A program made the position numbers and the translations under genes. Of a stretch of DNA of 64,000 bases, positions 28,960-39,750 are shown piece by piece. Within the stretch, counting starts at the first letter, position 1. Each line of letters begins with the position of its first letter. The stretch covers positions 620,001 to 684,000 of the forward strand of contig NC_058152.1 in assembly GCF_011075055.1 (NCBI RefSeq). Reading direction: 5' to 3'. This DNA comes from Mangifera indica (taxonomy: Eukaryota; Streptophyta; Magnoliopsida; Sapindales; Anacardiaceae). The notes under the pieces are model-generated. The model made no database searches, was not told where the DNA came from, and saw only the letters and a program-made list of their open reading frames with translations.

Positions 28960-29258
28960 TAGGGCTGAATTCAAACCAAGCCGAATCAAGTTCGAGCTCG
29001 GTTCGGTTCATATATGAACGACTCGAGTTTGGTTCGAGCTCGATTCGATTCGTTTCAGACTCGTGTTCGGCTCGACTCGTTTTTTCTTATCAAAACGACG
29101 TCATTTTTAATATATATTAATCAAAACGATGTCGATTTATATAAAAAATTTTAAAAAAAATATATACTGAATCAACTCGAGCAAGCTCGAGCTTGAGTAA
29201 GCCAAGCTTGTTTCGGGTTCGATCGAGCCGAGCTTGACTCGATTCGGATCCAACCTTA
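28960..29258. mobile_element. Non-autonomous hAT-type MITE (family C)
   Basis: 299 bp flanked by a perfect 8-bp target-site duplication ATTACCCT (28952-28959 and 29259-29266), as expected for the hAT superfamily. The ends are inverted repeats: TAGGGCTGAATTC on the left and, read on the minus strand, TAAGGTTGGATCC on the right, followed by GA(A)TC(A/G)AG..TCGAGCTCGG-type sequence in both arms. The centre holds aaaacgacgtcattttta and aaaacgatgtcg, which tag related copies near 27725, 50330, 50790 and 59817. Confidence 0.8.
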
Positions 29259-29654
29259 ATTACCCTATACTAACTCAAATAAATTTAAATTAAATATTAT
29301 AAATTTAATTTATATTCGAATCAACTCAAGCTTCAATTTGATTTAAATCGAATCTACCCTTGACTAAGAAGTTGTTGCGTAACTTGATGAAACACTTTTG
29401 TCTTGTATCTTTTTCTTGCATTTTAATCAACCGCAATTAAAAAACATTTATAGTGTACTAGTCGTGCGAAAAACACTTGAGGGGATTTCAGTTTCACACC
29501 ATGACATAGCCCAACTTTGATGGACAAAGCCAATACTTATCAAATCAACCTACAATTATATATTTGTTTAATCCAAATGGATGTGTCATCTTTTCGGTGG
29601 ATTGATTCGAGATCAATCTAAGAGATCATAACCCAGATATTCGATATCGATAAA

Positions 29655-29765
29655 ATTATGTTTATTTAATTTTTAATATTTAATTATGTAATTAAATAAT
29701 GTGTTATTATGTAATCAGATTAAATAATGACATATTATTTGAGTATTCAATTAATTATTTAAAAC
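29655..29765. repeat. Family-A-like AT-rich palindromic repeat
   Basis: Contains aatgtgttattatgtaatca, gattaaataatgacatatta and tttgagtat; decayed relative of the family A MITEs. Confidence 0.4.
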
Positions 29766-30029
29766 TGAATACATATGATAATATATCATTTGAATATTTA
29801 ATTGATTATCGAAAATTAGATATACACAACATTACTCTTAGAATATTACCAGTTGTAATGAAATTAATTAAATGGGTATGCCCCAAAACGATAATATCAA
29901 TATCTTGGCATGAACTTTGGAAGAACATATAAATCTCATATAGGAAGCTTGTAGATTCTATGTAGGAAACAAATCATACACCTTGCACCACTATATTGCG
30001 GCAATGAGATTGGAAAACTTAAATTCATA

Positions 30030-30330
30030 CAAACTCTAGATTGGAAATAATGAAATTAAAGAGTTTAAAGTTATATAAACATCACTTGCACGTGGAACGG
30101 AGTATACGACCACACTTTGTAGTCTCAATACTTATGTTACAATACCATCGTCACACTATTATAACTAGGAGAAATGAAATTGATATGAACCTTAGAAAAA
30201 TTATATTTCAAAAACTAGTTGTTAAGACAAGAGGGTCTAAAACCAAATAAACTATACACCCAAAGTTCAAGCTTTCTAATGTGAAATCCGAATCTTATAC
30301 CCTACATTTCAAATCGTAACAGCTTTCTGT
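30030..30330 (-). repeat. TRIM-like remnant related to the insert in the dehydrogenase intron
   Basis: The segment gatatgaaccttagaaaaat ... gtctaaaaccaaataaact ... ctttctaatgtgaaatccga parallels 52562-52690 (tatgaaccttgataaaacta ... aatctaaagtcatataaact ... ctttctaaacttgggatt). A second weaker copy precedes it (about 29930-30070). No coding capacity and no clear ends. Confidence 0.4.
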
Positions 30331-31221
30331 GGCCTATCCTACCACCATCGACAAACTGGGGTCATTTTAATTTCCTTGAAGGATTGGTCCTCATAAAGGA
30401 ACTTTTGTGATGACTGTTAGGAGAAGCGTCAAAGGGCATGAATAGATTGCCAGCAATCACCTTTTTTATCTTGAAGAAAAGTAGGTTTGTTTCCTTCTGT
30501 ACACAGTCATGGCTGATGCCCCACACACAAGCTGAAGAATCAACTCCAACAACCTTTACCTTTTTTTTTTTTTATAACCGAATGCTCTGTTTGTATTTGT
30601 TGGATAGATAAATTCAAGATATAATGACTAGATCTACAATCATTACATCAGATAAATCAAGATTTTATAAGTGTGACAGAGACTCAAATCTAAGTTTTCA
30701 CCTTGAAAATTTTTATATTCTACTAGTTTTGTTAACGGTTTAAGATAAACAGCCTTCACCTTCAACCTCTTGAAGGTCATAGTCCTTTGGACGGCAACTG
30801 GGATCATGATTCTATTGTATTCTTCACCTTTACTTCCATCACCAACAGCTAATTCGGTCCATGCAATGCACAATTTCAGTTCCATAAAGTCAAATATTTG
30901 AACCCACCCACTTCTTATCGTCTTATCGTCGACATCCCAAACCCATCTTTTGTTGTTGTGTTTATGTATGTATATATTTGATAGCGTGAACAATTTTCTT
31001 CCAATCTCAACCAATCCCTTATAACTTCAAATCGACTATTTAGCATCATTAATCACATTCAATGAAGGACAAATTCTTGTTCCAACTTTATGAAACAACA
31101 TCATTCTAGTTTCAACGCTAAAGTTTGTTGCATAGTGATGATCCAAATTCTTTAAGGGGTATTCGAATTCAGGAGTGCAATTTTAAAAGGCAAATTTTCA
31201 AGAATATCGGTGGTGATAGTG

Positions 31222-31613
31222 TGTCGGAAATATAAATTGGGCTTACAATCTACACACTTATATACCACTTTCTTATATTTTATTTATTAGATGTAGGACT
31301 CTTTCTTTGAGTCTCCAACACCCCCGCTTAAGTGCAAGCACCTAGGTGGTTAAACCTGCCTCTTGGCTCAGTCGATTTTTGGCTGGATGCGTTGTCACTT
31401 GTATCCAGGAACACTTAGGCTATTAAACCCGCCGTTTGGTTCATGCTCTGATACCATGTCGGAAATATAAATTGGGCTTACAAGTATGTAGATTGAAACC
31501 ATGTTACATAAAACCAATTGGCTTATGTTAAGGTTCAATCCACAACATTTATATACCACTCATTTTACTTAAGTTTATTAGATGTGAAACTCTTCTTTAT
31601 TTGAGTCTCAACA
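31222..31613 (-). mobile_element. Complete TRIM retroelement (392 bp)
   Basis: Two direct LTRs, 31222-31320 and 31457-31613, both TGTCGG...CAACA on the plus strand, flanked by a perfect 5-bp target-site duplication TAGTG (31217-31221 and 31614-31618). On the minus strand the primer-binding site TGGTATCAGAGC (31456-31445), complementary to initiator tRNA-Met, directly abuts the 157-bp LTR, and a polypurine tract AAGCGGGGG lies just before the other LTR. The left LTR lacks about 58 internal bases present in the right one. No coding capacity, as expected for a TRIM mobilised in trans. Confidence 0.9.
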
Positions 31614-32005
31614 TAGTGGAGGAAGTAGACTGATATAATGAGTGACATTTTTTAACACGATTTTACTCGTTTATTCTTTTAGTCGAGCAGAGCTAGTATG
31701 TCATATAGATAGAAGCAAACTACTATAGTGGGTGTAGTATAAGTTTTAAGAATATGTTAACCACAAAAATAGAGTGAGTTAAGATTAGGAATTCAAATAG
31801 AGATAATAGAGTACATGCCACAAAAATAGAGTGAGTCAAGATAAAGAGTTTAGATGGAGAGAAAAACGGAATCCTTCATTCATTTTATAAACTTTTTCAT
31901 TTTTAACGAAAATAATTTCCATTGTTTGCCCAAGGTTTTTTTCCCTTTGATTTTCTCACATAGATTTGAGTATTTTGCTACTTGTCTTCGCTGGGTTTCA
32001 TAAAA

Positions 32006-32830
32006 GGCCAACGGACTATTTCCTACCGAAAGTATCTTTTTATCTCAAGTTTTCACTTCTTAATTTTAAAAATTTTGTTTACTCACCTATGAACGGTTAA
32101 AATTAACAAAATTCTAATCTCTTAAAATTTTATTTCTTTTCCCTCTCAAACTTTAAAAACTAACAATTTTTCCCATAGACCAAGTTTTAAAAAATAACAT
32201 TTTCCTCCTTAGGGTTTAGTTTTCAAACTCTGATACTATCTTTGACACTTCTCCAACGACATCTTTTTTCTCTTCCTCCGACAATCACTCCTTCATCATC
32301 TCCTCCTCTGGTTGACAATCATAAACATAACAGAAGACGATGTTTCGTTGAGGAAGATGATTTCGTCTTCCTTGATGAAAATGAGATCTCTCGTCTTTGT
32401 TGGATCTCATCTTTGTCTTCCCTCATGAGGACGAATAGTTTCGTCTTTCTAACCAAGCTGAGAGTTATTTTCGACATCATCCAAGCTTTTAAACGAGAAA
32501 AGTTTGGTCGTTAAAGGGAGAGGATGCATCAGGAGATATTCATCAACGGCGATGACATCGGATTTGGCTGTGGAGATCTGGAAATTAAACCTTAGGGGGG
32601 AATGCCGTTTTTTAAAATTTGGGTTAGAGAGAAACTTTTAGTTTTTAAGGTTTGGGGAGGGGGGAGGAGATTAAATTTTAGTTTATTTTTAATATTACAG
32701 ATAAAATAACGATTTTACTCCTAAAACTGTTAATTTTAACTATTTATAGGTGAGTGTTTCGAATTTTTAAAGTTAATAAGTGAGAACTTGAGATAAGAGA
32801 ATACTTGGGGTGAGAGTAAGTCTTTTGGAC
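32006..32830. mobile_element. Mutator-like fold-back element (non-autonomous)
   Basis: 825 bp with inverted-repeat arms of about 100 bp or more. The left arm (GGCCAACGGACTATTTCC, then ttatctcaagttttcactt, ctcacctatgaacggttaaa) matches the reverse complement of the right arm (GTCCAAAAGACTTACTCT, then ttatctcaagttctcactta, ctcacctataaatagttaaa). Flanks ttcataaaa (31997-32005) and gtcgtaaaa (32831-32839) match at 7 of 9 positions, consistent with a decayed 9-bp MULE duplication. The 90-codon frame inside is part of the repeat and is not called a gene. Confidence 0.7.
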
Positions 32831-34481
32831 GTCGTAAAAAGCTTATTGACTTATGACATGGTCCCTTTCAACCTCAAAACTTGCACTGCAAGGGATATCA
32901 CAGATTTTTTGAACACCATAGACTTGAATTAGAAGCAGAATTGATTGCAGTTTTGTGCATAATTTATGAGATACATAATTTGGTATGAAAACTAACTAAA
33001 AAAGTGATCTCTTTTTTGGAGTGGGATGATTAGAGGGAATAATTGGCAGTTATAATGATGTTGATTTTCATCAATTATCATTCTTTCCTTATGAAATATT
33101 GTATAAATCATTCAACATGGCCATGATTCTTTGTCAATTTAATATCCAAGAGTGCCTCCTTATATCATCTAAAAAAAAATCTAACTCCTGGATAAAACTT
33201 TGATTGTGCCAACCTAGCTATCAACCCAATCCATCTTCAACTGTAACATCATGTAGAAGTGTATAATTTAGTTTAAACTATAAAATTGGATCGAATCATT
33301 TGAAAAATATAGTTTGATCTGGGTTAATAAATTTTAGAAAAATGATTTACGGTTTAGACAATTTTCAAACCGTTAACCGTATCCTTTTAAAATACATATA
33401 TAAAAATCTATTTTTGACATAATTTTTCAATAAATAATTTGGTGTACCATTTTTTTGTATTACTTTTTTTATATGTTTATTGTATATGTATTTCATATAT
33501 ATTTTATATGTTTATTTCATATCCTAAAAAATTATAATTCAATTATTATTATTTATATATAATATATTTATAAGTGAATAATTTTTAATAGGTTTAAATC
33601 AAAATTCAAATCGTATTTTTTTAATTTGGTTTGAAATTAAAATGTTTAGTTTGGTTTAAAATTTTTGCAAACTACTTTTTTTTAATTTGATTCGAAAAAG
33701 TTCTTATATTGCATCAAAACGGACTATACATACCCCATAATTATCATTTAAAAAATTTCTAGAAAAAAGGTAAAAAAATAAAAAACACCTCTTACAAAAT
33801 GGAAATCACTGCTTTCAAATATAGAGACCAAAGCAAAGCTTGAGAAACCCACAAAGTGGGCTTCACAGCATTTTGAGACACAAGTATGAAAGTGGTGTTA
33901 GTAGAGTTGGATCCTAATCGGATTGACTCAGTTTACCCAAATGTTTAGCTTGAATTAATTGAATTTAAGCTATGATACCCCTAACTTGAGTTCAAATTAA
34001 GTTGACTCAAATCCAGTAAATTATTAAAAAATCATCAGTGATTGTGGATTCATTTTTTGTAATAACTTTTCTTTTTTTTTTGACAATTATTCTTCAACTG
34101 TAGTTATCAATCTTCTTTTTTTTCAACGTTTTTCTATCACTTTTCTAGTGTCGTTATTGTTAGCTTGAAATAGACTTCATAGATTTAAGTCGACCCTTGT
34201 TCAAACTCGGTTTGCTTCAAATTCATCCATGTTTGTTATTTAGTTGACTTTCTCTTATTGAATCTTAGAATCATTACCACATACAAGTAAGCAAAATGCA
34301 AACACCTTCCTATTACTAATATGAAAGCATTGTTTTGCGTGCTAAACATTCAAGTAAGATGGATTAGGAAGTGGGTTGCTTCCTATCTGGATTTTGTCAT
34401 CTTTCACCAGCCAAGGCAAATTCAAATTAACCATTATGTCATCCATGATCATCATGTCGGTGCTTCTCTCTGCTCTCCAAA

Positions 34482-35623
34482 TCACAGTAACCACCACATG
34501 TGAGATGAGACAATTACAAAAATGACCACAGCTAAACCATACTGAAGAGAAGAAGAACAAGGGTGGATTCTTGTCGAGTCTCCAATGGCCAAATTTGCCA
34601 ACCATGAACTTGCAAATGAAGCTGCATCAACAGGCCCTGACCCTTGTATTGGCTCATCTGCTGTTTCTGTCCCCTTCGGAGACGAACTATTTGACGACTT
34701 TGAACTGCACAAAAGAAAGAATCGATGTCATATATATGTCATCTCACATCGACAAAGTATATAAAAGATGCTATGTACTAAACTACGGCAAGATACAGAA
34801 AGTATACCTTGAAAAAGTAGGACAAAATGTAATGGTATAATCAGCACCGCTACAGGTAAAAGTACTGGTGGCATCATCATACGCGTAGCTATAAGATTTG
34901 GGACACGCGGCTTTGAAAATGGTTGAGTACATTGACGGTTTACAGATGGCAGGTGAATTATACGCGCCGCTGCAACAGTATTCTGGCCTTCCAAACGCTT
35001 CACAAGCGCTTCTACAAGCGGCTCCACCCGCCGCTCTGAGTTCATTTGGACAGCTTCGGCTCAAGTCTATAATACAACCAGTGGTGGAGCATGACCCTGA
35101 TCCTCCGCGGCCTTCAACAATCATCGGCAAGTTATAGCCATCAACAAGACTCACGTCGTAGAAGTCTTGAGAGCCAGACCCAAGTGTGAACTCAGCCAAG
35201 GTGGCCGGTGGAGTTGCTCCGGCTCCGTCGCATTCGACTTGGCCGGAGCCACAGTCGGCTGTGGCACAGCTGCCGTGGCCTGAATCGTCAAAATCACAGC
35301 CCGTTCTTCCCCAGAAACGGCCTGACCAACCTGTCGGCGCCTGGAACGAACGGGAAGCGCCTTTGGGGAGCTCAAAGCCAGTGCTGTCTAATTTTGGACT
35401 GCCCAGAATCCCGGGCCACACTGTGTAATCGCATTTGTTTATAAATGTGAATGTGTTAGCTTTAACACCTGCAAGATGAATTAAATTTCAATCTTGAATA
35501 ATTCTAAAAATTAACATAAAGTTTTCAGCTTTTGTATTAACCTTTTGAAACGAACAGAAGAAGATTGAGACTCAGGATGAGCAGTTGAGCAGAAGAATGA
35601 TAATGGTTAGTGAAAATCGCCAT
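34482..35623 (-). CDS. TLP: Thaumatin-like protein (PR-5 type), probably GPI-anchored
   Basis: Secreted thaumatin-fold protein of the defence/cell-wall PR-5 family. Three exons on the minus strand: 35623-35542 (signal peptide, MAIFTNHYHSS...LLLFVS), 35468-34808 (thaumatin domain) and 34704-34482 (tail); 321 residues. The domain has the standard 16 cysteines and acidic-cleft residues seen as SGRFWGRTGC, AEFTLGS and DFYDVSLVDGYNLPM. Exon 3 adds a Ser/Pro/Thr-rich linker and ends in a hydrophobic stretch (YGLAVVIFVIVSS), the layout of a GPI-anchor signal. Without exon 3 the frame would run into intron sequence (PTFSRYTFCILP), so the exon is needed. Same exon plan as the paralogue at 44233-46171. 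Confidence 0.92.
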
Positions 35624-35796
35624 GTCCAAGAATTAATGTTGATTAAGAATCAAAATAGAAGAAAACTAAATTAAAATTCCCTTTTTCTTCACACTCATAA
35701 GAAAGAGTGGACAGAAGAAGAGAGAAGGAAGGTGAGGAATGGGTTAGCGGATAACCGGTGGTGGTGGGGAATCTTAATCATCGCTCTCTGTCCTCT

Positions 35797-35806
35797 CTTT
35801 ATAATA
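35797..35806 (-). promoter_or_regulatory. Candidate TATA box of the first thaumatin-like gene
   Basis: Minus strand reads TATTATAAAG about 175 bases upstream of the ATG at 35623, followed by a purine/pyrimidine-rich leader. Confidence 0.45.
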
Positions 35807-35894
35807 TAATGAACTTCAACTTCAAGCCATCACCAATTCATTGCACCATTGGGCTCCCTTCAACTTAGGTCCACACACCTACTAACAAGCCTTT

Positions 35895-36365
35895 GGTTTG
35901 AATTGACAAAAAATTTGAATTGAATCGAATCGAAATCGAGTTAAAGTTTTAGTCGAATAACTTAATTTAACTTGAGTAATACTATATGTATAAATTTATT
36001 TATATAATCCCAAGTGATAATATCTGATTGAATTATTTTGAAGTAAGAAAAAAATTATAATAATCACAACCCCCAATCATAAGTTATCATCTTAGTTTAT
36101 ATAAAATTTGTTTATATTTATAGTTTTATTCGTTTTATTTTGGCTTGAATCTCACTCTGATGATATGGTTTATCTCATTAATGAATTATTTATCACTTTA
36201 GTGATACTATTTATCTTGTATATAATATTATTTATTTTACTAATAATACTATGTTTCTCACCAATATTTATAACTAGCTTGAATTTAACTCAAATTCATC
36301 ATAATAAATTCAAACTGAACTCGAGTCAATTTACATTCGGGCTCGATTCGGCTCAAATCTAGCTC
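35895..36365. repeat. Dispersed repeat, family B
   Basis: gaattgaatcgaatcgaaat and tcgggctcgattcggctca flank a core with gtttatctcattaatgaatt, atactatttatcttgtata and aatattatttattttactaa, the reverse-complement vocabulary of the copies at 12840 and 44635. Confidence 0.5.
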
Positions 36366-36425
36366 TACATATTGTTGTATTATTTGTTTTTTCCTCTTGA
36401 GTTTCCATCCTATTAAGAACATTAA

Positions 36426-36913
36426 GGGGCGTCTGGTTTGAAAAATATTTTATTATCAAAATTGGAAGATTACCTTGAAGATAGATTACTTTGAAGATTA
36501 TTAAATATAAATTATCACTATGTTTGATAAAATTTAGTAAAAATAGGTAGATATAAATGCTTATTGTATTTGATTAGAGGTAATAAAAGAATATTAGTAT
36601 ATTATTTTACTTAAATACTCTTGAGTATAATTGTTCTAAAATATTTTTTATATTAATTAAAATGAAATTATTTTTGTCTTAAAAAAATCAATAAATAAGA
36701 ATATAATTATAATAAAATCAAAATTATTTTGGTAATTTTTTAATACCTAAAGTAAAGGTAGTAATCAGATTATCTCTTATATTACTTGTCATATCACTAT
36801 TAGTAATAAAAAATTATTGAAATATTTTATTATTTATAAATCAAATAAAGTAATTTAAAAAATAAAAGATAGATTATTAGAGTAATTTTTAATCACCTTT
36901 AACCAAATGCCTC
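36426..36913. mobile_element. PIF/Harbinger-type MITE
   Basis: 488 bp between TAA target-site duplications (36423-36425 and 36914-36916). Terminal inverted repeats: GGGGCGTCTGGTTTG on the left and, on the minus strand, GGAGGCATTTGGTTAA on the right. The TWA target and G-rich TIR ending in TTTGGTT are typical of PIF/Harbinger MITEs. The interior is AT-rich and non-coding. Confidence 0.75.
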
Positions 36914-36931
36914 CTAAGTTGAAACCAACAA

Positions 36932-37692
36932 CTAGACACGTCAATTGAGCGGGTCAAATGGAGGCCCGACATGAAGCACGAAAAAAAGCATGTCATGAGA
37001 AAGTCCGACCTGGTATTGTAGCGTGTCGGGCTAGGCGCATGGGTCTATTGGGTCAGGCCTCAGGCTTTAATATTAAACCCATGGGTTGGCCCGACCTGGC
37101 TCGCTACTGTTTAAAAATATTTTTTTTCTTTTAATTTTTGCTGGCAGAAGCAAGGCTTCTGCCTTATGTTTTCTTCTACGTCAGCAGAAGCCTTGTAGGC
37201 AGAGAGGGAAGCAGCAGAAGCCTTGGCCTTCAATTTTTTTTTTAATTTTTTTATATAAATCTATTTAATTTTTTTTTTATTTTCACTTTCATTTACAAAT
37301 CTCTCAATCTCAATTATTTTATTATATTTTCAATCTCATTTTCTTTCATCAATTACTTTCAGAAAATATCTAAATTCATAAATAATAATTCTTTGTATTT
37401 ATAATTTTATTTTTATTTTAATTTTATCATTACAAAATATTATAAATGAATTCAATCCATTTGAATATTATCATAGTATATATTTATTTATGTTTTATAA
37501 TTTGAAAAATAATTTGTATTTAAAAATTTTAAATAATTTTTTTAAATATTTAAAGTCCGGCCCGGCTAATTTAAGACCATTTTTATATGGGACAGGCTTT
37601 GGGCCTTTATATATTAATGGGCCGGCTCGGCCTGAAAGCCCATTACTGTTTGGGCTTTGGGCCCTACCCGATCCGACCCATCGACACCTCTA
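36932..37692. mobile_element. Non-autonomous hAT element
   Basis: 761 bp flanked by a perfect 8-bp duplication CCAACAAC (36924-36931 and 37693-37700). TIRs are TAGACACGTCAATTGAGCGG (left) and TAGAGGTGTCGATGGGTCGG (right, minus strand). Subterminal regions are GC-rich with gcccgacctgg, gggccggctcgg and gggccctacccgatccgacc, a known style of plant hAT MITEs. Around 37141-37228 it carries repeated gcagaagc(c)ttg and its inverse, forming hairpins. It starts only 18 bases after the preceding MITE. Confidence 0.88.
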
Positions 37693-38649
37693 CCAACAAC
37701 CCATTGAAATATTACATAATATTTTAGTGTATAATAACCCTTGTTAACCTTGATATACGGATAATTTTTTAAGAATACAAATACATATAAAATAATATAT
37801 AATAATATAATAATATATCCGTATTTATATATATTATTAGAATATATAATATTCCACATTTTTTAAGTTGAAACTATTTTGTGCCTTAAAAAGTATGATT
37901 CTTTATTTGATTTAGGCATGAAAGTAAACAATTGAAGAAATAATGAACATGGAATAACATGTCCATGTCCTAGCAAGCAGATGTAAACGTATTCAGTCCA
38001 TGACCGACAGTGGAGACTCGCCGGTCGTTCGATGGCTCGATTGACAGGGACACATCGGGTTCCATTAGAAGAGGCTGGCAAAAATCGATTTGTAAGTGAT
38101 GAAGTTGTTGAGAAAGAAGAGGCAAATCGCATGGTTCTGTGGAGATGTTGTACTATAAATTTAATCATGTTGGATGAAGATTCGATCATTTTGATATACT
38201 TTCTTTCTATTAGTAAGCATCTTTTCTCCATGTAAATGGGTCCGTTTATCTTTTCTTTTTTCACAAAGTTCCTTTTAATTTTACTAATTTTTGCTTTGGG
38301 GAATTTCTTTAGATAAGTTCCATTTCTACCTACTTTTCTGAAATTTTCTTTCATTGATTTTTGTTTTCATCTTTGTTTACAAAGAAATAACTTTGTACAT
38401 TAGCTTGAACTAGACAGAAGAGTCAAGCATGGAATTAGAATTCTAAGACACTTAACCGCCCAAGAGAGATTTGACTGAGTGATTGAAACAAGTTTTGCCT
38501 TATGCTTCCAGCTTCTTCATTGGGCCAGCTAGCAGTGCAAAGAGTTTTGCCGTCGACCCTACTTTTAATTCCAACCCTTCTTATTAACTCTACAGACAAA
38601 ACCAAATCAAATCTTACCCTAAAAGTCATGAAATAGCTATGTGAAAGTG

Positions 38650-38870
38650 GGAGACCCACTATGGGTAGAGCAATAGGTTAAAGTGTAAAATCTGAGCTGG
38701 AGAACCTAAGTTCGACTCTGCACTCTCGTAAACGGATTTGAGTTGGTGGGCTGCGGAGCTAGTGTAGGAATCCCTAAAGGTGGGTTACTGGACTAGTCTG
38801 AGTTTATGGTCTTGATGGTTAGACTCTACTCCAAGTGGGTTCCTCAATAAGAAAACGATTATTTGAAAGA
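38650..38870 (+). mobile_element. SINE-like element (single-unit relative of 4900-5430)
   Basis: Contains an A-box-like atgggtagagcaataggtta (38659-38678), a B-box-like aagttcgactctg, a ttgagttggtgggctgcgg / gctagtgtaggaatccct block and an A-rich end (cctcaataagaaaacg). Order matches the element after the J gene, but with one interior unit. Target-site duplications not found by eye. Confidence 0.5.
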
Positions 38871-39429
38871 AAGAAATTGGAAATCAAAATAACCAGATTG
38901 CCATAGTGGATCATCTTCTTCATCCTGCAGAAATTTTCTGCAACTTACTTGTATTGCTTGTATTTCAAGGCTTCTTCAGTGATCGTGACACAACATCTGT
39001 TAAGCATTTAACATGAAATTTCAGAATCAAGTAAAATCCTTTTAAAATTAAAATATAATGTGTTGATAACGCGATGAAACTTATCAGAATTCTAATTAAG
39101 AATTGAGAGTACGTATCAGTAAGGAGACTATAATCGGCACTTCTATCACCATCCATATGCGGTGTAAAGTAACCAGTGGATAGCATTTTTAACTTTGTCT
39201 TTTTTATAGGCATCAGCTCGTCCTCTTTTCCATTTTTTTCTGCATTCATGGTTTCTTTATTAAAGTTTTGCATCAACACAGTGATTTGGCTTGCATTATG
39301 TGTATAAGGATGAAAAATGGCTCACTCTCACATAAAATTAACTTATATCTACTTTAGCGCCTTCCTATATGTCTACATTGAATAGGGAGGTCCTGGTGGT
39401 AAATTGTCAGACAAATCTCCTTAGGGTTT

Positions 39430-39750
39430 ATCAACTTGATAGTCAAGCTTCGCTAGGAGTGTTTCAATCCAAGTCAAGCAAAGTTTGAGATTAACTCGAG
39501 TTTGAATCAAATCTATAATACTTGATTCAAACTCGTATAAGTTGCTATATATAATGTCATCAGAGGTCTGTTTACGAGTAAATAATCTCATCAAAGAGAT
39601 AAATAGTGCCAATAGTTGATAAACAATGTCACTAAATGAATAAATAAATCAATCTTAAGTTAATTTATTAAGTTAAAATTTTAGTTCCAATTTGACTCAT
39701 TCAAATTGAGAGGTAAGTTTAAATCAAACTAGCTCAAATTAAAAATCTAT
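39430..39750. repeat. Dispersed repeat, family B
   Basis: aactcgagtttgaatcaaat, ataatgtcatcagagg, aatctcatcaaagagataaa and caatgtcactaaatgaataa; flanked by ctcattcaaattgag. Confidence 0.5.

Larger units (their letters stand above)
26939..34481. other. Transposon-rich gene desert
   Basis: 7.5 kb without a recognisable gene. It holds family-C repeats (27725-27970), a hAT-type MITE (28960-29258), TRIM-like remnants (about 30030-30330), a complete TRIM (31222-31613), a Mutator-like fold-back element (32006-32830) and an AT-rich degenerate repeat (about 33245-33745). A 123-codon minus-strand frame at 30643-31014 matches nothing I recognise and has no supporting signals. Confidence 0.6.

Noticed and set aside
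32242..32514. 90-codon frame inside the fold-back element
   Set aside because: Lies within a non-autonomous repeat and shows no transposase or other domain.
37863..38354. 163-codon minus-strand frame
   Set aside because: No family recognised, composition shifts along its length, and no splice or promoter context; treated as non-coding.
38965..39279. 104-codon minus-strand frame
   Set aside because: No recognisable domain, and its second half is AT-rich low-complexity sequence.
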